From Rehmannia glutinosa (lineage: Eukaryota; Streptophyta; Magnoliopsida; Lamiales; Orobanchaceae): 64,000 bases of DNA. A program made the translations under genes and the position numbers. Numbering within the stretch: the stretch's first letter is position 1; each line of letters begins with the position of its first letter. Positions 59,336 to 64,000 of the stretch are shown piece after piece. Below the pieces are notes generated by a model, which saw nothing but the letters and a program-made list of their open reading frames with translations, was not told where the DNA came from and searched no databases. The DNA is taken from the NCBI GenBank assembly GCA_016081115.2, contig JABTTQ020003039.1, positions 372,001 to 436,000 on the forward strand, in the 5' to 3' direction.

Positions 59336-60297
59336 GCTAATTTTTGAGAAACTTGACGAGTTCGATTGTTTGGAGGTGTGGTATTGATTATATCAAACGG
59401 CCCGATCAAGTTTCCTGGAGTTTTACCACTCGGACTACAGACCTGTCGAGTTGAGTTCTGGTCTTAAAGTGAGTTAGTTCAATGGGACATACTTAATTCA
59501 CAGTTGAGGAAAAACAGTTTAAATTTGAAACTTGTTAGATGGTTGAGGTGAGGACGATTTCGAGCAGAGTGTGGAAGAAGGATGGTGGGCGTCCCTCTAA
59601 TGATTGTAATCTCAAAGCAGGGATTAATTAAGTGACTCTTTTCTTAATTCATGGGCATGGGTGAAATTTCATACATTATCGGGGCTATCGAGAATAAGCA
59701 TGTTAAATTGAATTCTCTTAAAACCCAGAGTAAGTGGTATGAATCCTCTATGCAAATTAGTGAATTGGAATAAATATTGAAAAGATGGTGTTGCAAGAAA
59801 AAGATTATTAGAAATAACAAAGTTGAAAAGATTATTAGAAACAACAAAGTTGAAACTCATGGCTGGAAAAATGAGACTTAAACACGAATATTTTTTCATG
59901 CTCAAGCTAGCCTCATCTCATCATGCACAAGATAATATTAAAGGACTCGCGTCTAGCCACGGGGAATTTTGTACTTATTGGCATAATAACAAATCTCGGA
60001 TTCATGAATAATTATTTATCCCTTAAAATTCGCATCTCATGTATCATTCAGGATAGTTCGAGAATAATTCAACAAAATCTCTGTTATACGACAAAAATTG
60101 TCTTTATAATACGCGATTAATTTGGGAATATATATCGATATAAATATTTAATAATTCTATAGAAATTATACATTTTATTGGCAAGATTCTCAATAAATTA
60201 TTTCTTAGAAATTATATTATTTAATAAAAGTGTATTTAAAATTAGAAAGTAAATAAAATGATATATTTTAAAATTTGAAAACAAAAATAGGAATAAA

Positions 60298-60825
60298 TAG
60301 GGCTACAAATGAACCAAGCCGCTCGTAAGCTATTCGGAGCTCGATTCGATAAAAGCTCGTTCGAGTTCGTTTAATGAGGCTCGTTAAAATAAACGAACCA
60401 AACTCAAACTTAGAGATATTCGGTTTGTTAGTTCGTGAACAGGCTCGTTAGTAAGCTCGTGAATATGCTCGATAGTAAGTTCGTATAAATTAAACTAATA
60501 ATTTGACTTTAATTTTAATATTTCATATTTTTACTTATGATAATATAAAATTATTTTGATAAACTTATTTGTTTGAATAAAATTATAAGTTTTAGTAAAT
60601 ATATTATGCGTTTTAAATATATATAATTTTATTTTTGTAATAAATTGAAGAAAATTTTAATTTATAATTAATATTTACTAAGCTCATTTAGGCTCGATTA
60701 AGCTCGAAAAAGTTCGTGAGCCATTAATATGTTCGATAAATTCAGGATCGAGTTCGACTCGATAATAAACGAGCCAAACTCAAACACTTAAAAGCTCGGC
60801 TCGGTTCGGTTTGATTGCGACCCTA
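60298..60825. mobile_element. hAT-type MITE with exact 8-bp target duplication
   Basis: GGAATAAA flanks it exactly (60290-60297, 60826-60833). The inverted ends are TAGGGCTACAAATGAACC on the left; TAGGGTCGCAATCAAACC is the complement of the right end. The GAGCTCG / CGAGTTCG-rich ends enclose an AT-rich core of 528 bp in total. Non-coding. Confidence 0.92.
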
Positions 60826-60833
60826 GGAATAAA

Positions 60834-61478
60834 TTTCTTTATTAACGAAAAAGTTCGTGAGATTTTGTCACATTAGTATTTCTGAACGATATATACGGGA
60901 TTTCAATGTCATTTAAAAATATCGTGTTTTATTCGAGTATTCATAAATTCGAAGAATTTGTTCTTGTGCTTGTTCTCCTAATTATCCTTATTTTAATTAT
61001 TTTGTGAATTATTTAATCCTAAAATTATTTAATTAATTATCCAGTATTATTTATTATGGGATCACATAAATAATTATCCGGCCCATACGGCCCCTACCAT
61101 TCCATGCTCCCACTTACTCCTACGAGGCCCATGCGGGTATCAGCCCAGGTATAAATTGTCCCTCATTATTTGTAAGTATTCTAAATTAATTGTTGTTGTT
61201 TCAATTGCTATGGATTTTCTCTCCAACAAGTACTGGCTTGAGCATTGAATGGGCCTCCTTGATACTACCCCAGAATCCATCGAACGTTTTCCGAACTATG
61301 GCAAGCAAGTTCCAGTCTATAAAACTACCAGCTCTGGAGAAATTGGACTTTTTATCAAAAACCTTGACTAGAAGTAATCTTCTAATTTTAGCAGTACCAT
61401 TTTGGTATTATCTGTGTGAATAGCCAAGTCATGAAGATGCATACCATATCTCAAGCCCTTGAACTATTCTCAAGCCAC
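60834..61478 (+). other. AT-rich DNA followed by a Gypsy LTR tail
   Basis: No gene is seen. From about 61040 the sequence becomes LTR-like (GGTATAAATTGTCCC promoter near 61148), and at 61480 a primer-site-like string (TGGTATTAGAGCATGAA) begins, so the end of a 5' LTR probably falls at about 61477. Its start cannot be set because no partner LTR is in the window. Confidence 0.4.
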
Positions 61479-61479
61479 T

Positions 61480-62760
61480 GGTATTAGAGCATGAAACTAG
61501 CGAGAAGAAAGACCATCTGGAAAGCGGGAGGCCAACCTCTCCTCCTGGAAGGCCGTCATCTCTTCCTACTCTTCCAAGAGGGATGATGCCCTCTCCTCCT
61601 AGAGGAGCTCTATCGTTGAAGAAGTTCGCATGACGCGAGAAGCCCTCCTCAAAGAAGCTTCCCAGATCACTCTGAGGAATCAAGTTGCGGCGGGAGCCAC
61701 CGGGAGACCTCTCCGAGCTCTACCAACTGCTAAAGAGCCCGACTTAGGGGAAGAAGACATAAGGAATGAAAGACGGGGAGAGAATCTGGAAGATCAGCAT
61801 GCACCACTGATGGAGAAGCCAGGAACGGAGACTAACGCTCACAGGTCCACACTTATGCGCCAATTGAGGAATGGCAGGCGGTGCACACACGCAAGCCATA
61901 CTCACAACCCACTTCCATCGGATATCAAGACCTCCATCTCCCGAGTATGATGGAACTAGATATACCCAAGACTATATATACAAGTACTACGCCAAGGCCG
62001 ATCTCTATGACATGACGTTGGTGTCCTGGGACTACCTTGACCAAGTGCGCTTTGACTTGGTTTAATCGCCTTCTGTTGGATTAGTCATTTTGGGATGGAC
62101 AAGCTACGGAAGGAAAATTTTATGTAATAATTCTACCTCAATAGGAAGTGCCCAAGATGATTGTACACTTGTTCCAACTCAAGCAGAAAGAAGGGGAACC
62201 ATTGTGTGACTTTATGAAGCGGTTTATAGAGGTTGTGAATGAAGTCACCAATGTCCAACATGATACATTAGTCAGACTTCCACAACAGAACCTCCACAAA
62301 GATGCATAAAGGAATCATTGGCAGGGAAGCCTATTACCACTCTGGAGGAATTACTGAGTCACACTAAGATACACATCCGGGTAGAAGAAACTACTAAGCC
62401 CGTGCCTGGTGGAAATAGGGAGAATATGGAGGATGACAAGAATCCACCCACGAAGAATGATCGATGAAAAGGCAAGATGAGGAGCTACGACCAACTGTTT
62501 ACTCCCCTGAAAGCACTCGACTCTGAAGTCTTGATTGCTGCTCAAAAGAAGGGGATCATGGAGCCTTCCCGATCGATGAAAGACAACCCCGATAGGGCAC
62601 GCTCCAGATATTATTACCACTAACATTACCACAATGACATAGATCACACTCCGGGACTACTTAATGCTAAAGAAGGAGATCGAGAGGTTAATCCAAATGA
62701 GATATACGAAAGACTACGTGAGACTAGAACAACCTACGTAAAGATCCTGGGTAAGTAAGA
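61480..62760 (+). pseudogene. Ty3/Gypsy (Tat/Retand-like) gag fragment
   Basis: Read across frames, the + strand gives FQLKQKEGEPLCDFMKRFIE (about 62173-62232), the Retrotrans_gag core, then ELLSHTKIHIRVEETTKP. The last part, up to about 62725, corresponds to the 'YCxFHxDHGHDTExCxxLKxEIERLI' pattern of Tat-lineage gag, here interrupted by stops. The GC-richer base composition sets the fragment off from its flanks. No pol domain follows. Confidence 0.7.
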
Positions 62761-63829
62761 AGAAGACAAACTCCACCAAGCTCTATGCCGCTTTGAGCTG
62801 CGCACCAAAAGAAAGACGGGATACTCATGTGGCTCGAATCATCAACATAATTTTGGAGACCCGAACAAAAGAGAGTTTCTCAAATAAGATAGTGATCAAG
62901 CCCATCGACCTTAAGAGTCACGGGATTCACCATCCCCCTCAAACTACGTGACTCGCTAACAACGACTCATGTCCTTTGAGCGTGTTCTTTGTGCCATCCT
63001 CATTGGGCGTTCCCATAGGAGGAGCCCTACCTATGTGATAAGGCGGTGAGATCTTAAGGCTACACAATGAGGTCTTGAAATAGGGTTTGGAGCTCCGTAT
63101 CCAGGCCGGACCGGGGAATGGGTCTAACCCGCAAAGGTGGACCATTGATCTCCCGACAAAGATAGTACAACTCCACCCTCCGGATGATGACACTTGGCAC
63201 AACCACATTAGCCAGGAATATCTATAAATACCATGCTACACTAACTTGATGGTAACTATTCACTCTTCCTCGCTTACCTCTTATTTTCATATTTACCATC
63301 TCTATACCTCCGTACCTCATGAACTCGACCGACTTAAGCATCGGAGGGTCTTAGCGGGACCACCCTTGGCTAGTCCGACGTGTGTTTATCCGTTTGGTCA
63401 CCCAAGAGCTCGAACCCGACCGAAAATTCGTGACCCGAAGGTAATCCTCCGATCTAAATCACTATGATCCAAGATGTAACGTTTGAATATGCCCCAACGG
63501 CATTGCGGATCTGAGAGATCCTCTTTCGATGATCCCGGGGAGGTGCCCTTAGACATTCTCTAGCAAGCTAAAACTGGTTTTACTCTTGGTATTTGTTTAT
63601 GGATGAAAAAATGTCTTTCAAAAACTGTTTTTCAATTTATCGCAATGTTTGCCTGATGTTATTGAATAATTGATATATTGTTCATAATTGACGAACGGTC
63701 CTATATTTCCTTTTATATTTGGGAATTTCATCAGGGGCAGTTTTGACTTTACATAAATTTTGTTAGTTTACTAATGTCTCTCAAATCTCATTGGTATTTT
63801 TGTAATTTTAAAACTTAGCTGTGTTTTTC
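62761..63829 (+). other. Degenerate Gypsy sequence, possibly with an LTR segment
   Basis: Coding similarity fades after 62760. At 63221 CTATAAATACC begins a stretch (to about 63640) with GCATCGGAGGGTCTTAGCGG, a phrase I associate with Tat-like or LARD LTRs. No partner LTR or primer site could be set. Beyond 63640 it is AT-rich. Confidence 0.35.
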
Positions 63830-64000
63830 CACTATAATAAAATTAGTTTACCTACAGAAAAATCTATAGGTAAGTATTAAGATAACTGTAAAGTGTAGGT
63901 AAAATCATTGCATATAGAATCTAAAACTGTTGGTAAATACCTATAGTATTTCTGTCGATAAATTTAAAATTTTCGGTGATTTGTCGGTATAAATTGGGGA
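63830..64000. mobile_element. Left end of a CACTA (En/Spm) DNA transposon, cut by the window edge
   Basis: The terminal motif CACTATAATAAAATT at 63830 is followed by repeated subterminal strings in both orientations (TATAGGTAAGTA, TGTAGGTAAAA, GTTGGTAAATACC, GTCGATAAATTTAAAA, TTGTCGGTATAAAT). Such terminal and subterminal repeats are the CACTA signature. The other end and the 3-bp duplication are outside the window. Confidence 0.75.

Larger units (their letters stand above)
50428..60010 (+). mobile_element. L1-type LINE fragment, split by a Copia element
   Basis: Before the Copia insertion (50428-50819) the frame reads MSCIA*NARGNP, HELRHLV and further endonuclease-like sequence. After it (58404 on) the same domain continues with LIGGDFNEICFDCEK and ENLLWGSSLHGLG in neighbouring frames. 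Beyond a MITE-like insertion come FLEFYHSDYRPVELSSG (59412-59462) and a pre-RT segment with HEYFFMLKLASSHHAQDNIKGL (about 59880-59945). This is the order of an L1 ORF2 endonuclease and linker. Stops and frame shifts are frequent. The reverse transcriptase domain is not seen, so the copy is truncated. Confidence 0.78.

Noticed and set aside
61630..61950. A 106-codon Arg/Glu-rich frame as a host gene
   Set aside because: It lies directly downstream of an LTR-like primer site and upstream of Gypsy gag motifs, so it is best read as part of the degenerate gag region.

Overview
This is nuclear DNA from a flowering plant, most likely a dicot. It holds one split gene with ten GT-AG introns inside its coding region, two short single-exon genes, and about 45 kb made almost entirely of plant-type transposable elements (Ty3/Gypsy, Ty1/Copia, LINE, hAT, Mutator-like, CACTA). 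I see no bacterial, organellar or viral gene block, no rRNA or tRNA gene and no CRISPR array.

Genes, 0.4-16.6 kb. A class IV homeodomain-leucine zipper (HD-Zip IV) gene of the ATML1/PDF2/HDG2 type lies on the + strand at 1927-12690. Its eleven coding exons join in frame to 708 codons. Its introns hold a complete but decayed Copia element (5330-9477) and several MITEs. On the - strand are an NHL/LEA-2 membrane protein gene (14511-15222), intact except for two single-base breaks in C runs, and a small basic protein gene of unknown function (16143-16544).

Repeats, 17-41 kb. After a LINE-like fragment, an hAT MITE and a GAGCTGATGAGCTC minisatellite come three copies of one terminal-inverted-repeat family flanked by TA/TG microsatellites. 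Each carries GAGACCATG...GTGAGAC ends and measures about 1.1 kb once later insertions are subtracted. Copy 1 (20498-33794) holds an hAT MITE and a Mutator-like element, and the Mutator-like element in turn holds a 10.4-kb Athila-type Gypsy element. Copy 2 (33858-35024) is empty. Copy 3 (35466-41071) is inverted and holds a deleted Copia element. Target-site duplications support each of these nested insertions.

Repeats, 41-64 kb. A non-autonomous LTR element (41245 to about 49060) has a Copia-like gag and a second ORF resembling the putative plant transposon protein domain, but no polymerase. Its 3' LTR changes into an older related LTR (49061-50093). Next comes a LINE endonuclease region (50428-60010) split by a young full-length Copia element (50820-58403, 5-bp duplication CTTCG), then an hAT MITE, a Gypsy gag fragment, and the left end of a CACTA element that runs off the window.

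Most of the window is therefore a nested repeat cluster next to a small gene island. The best candidates for something undescribed are the three-copy microsatellite-flanked family and the polymerase-less LTR element with the extra ORF.
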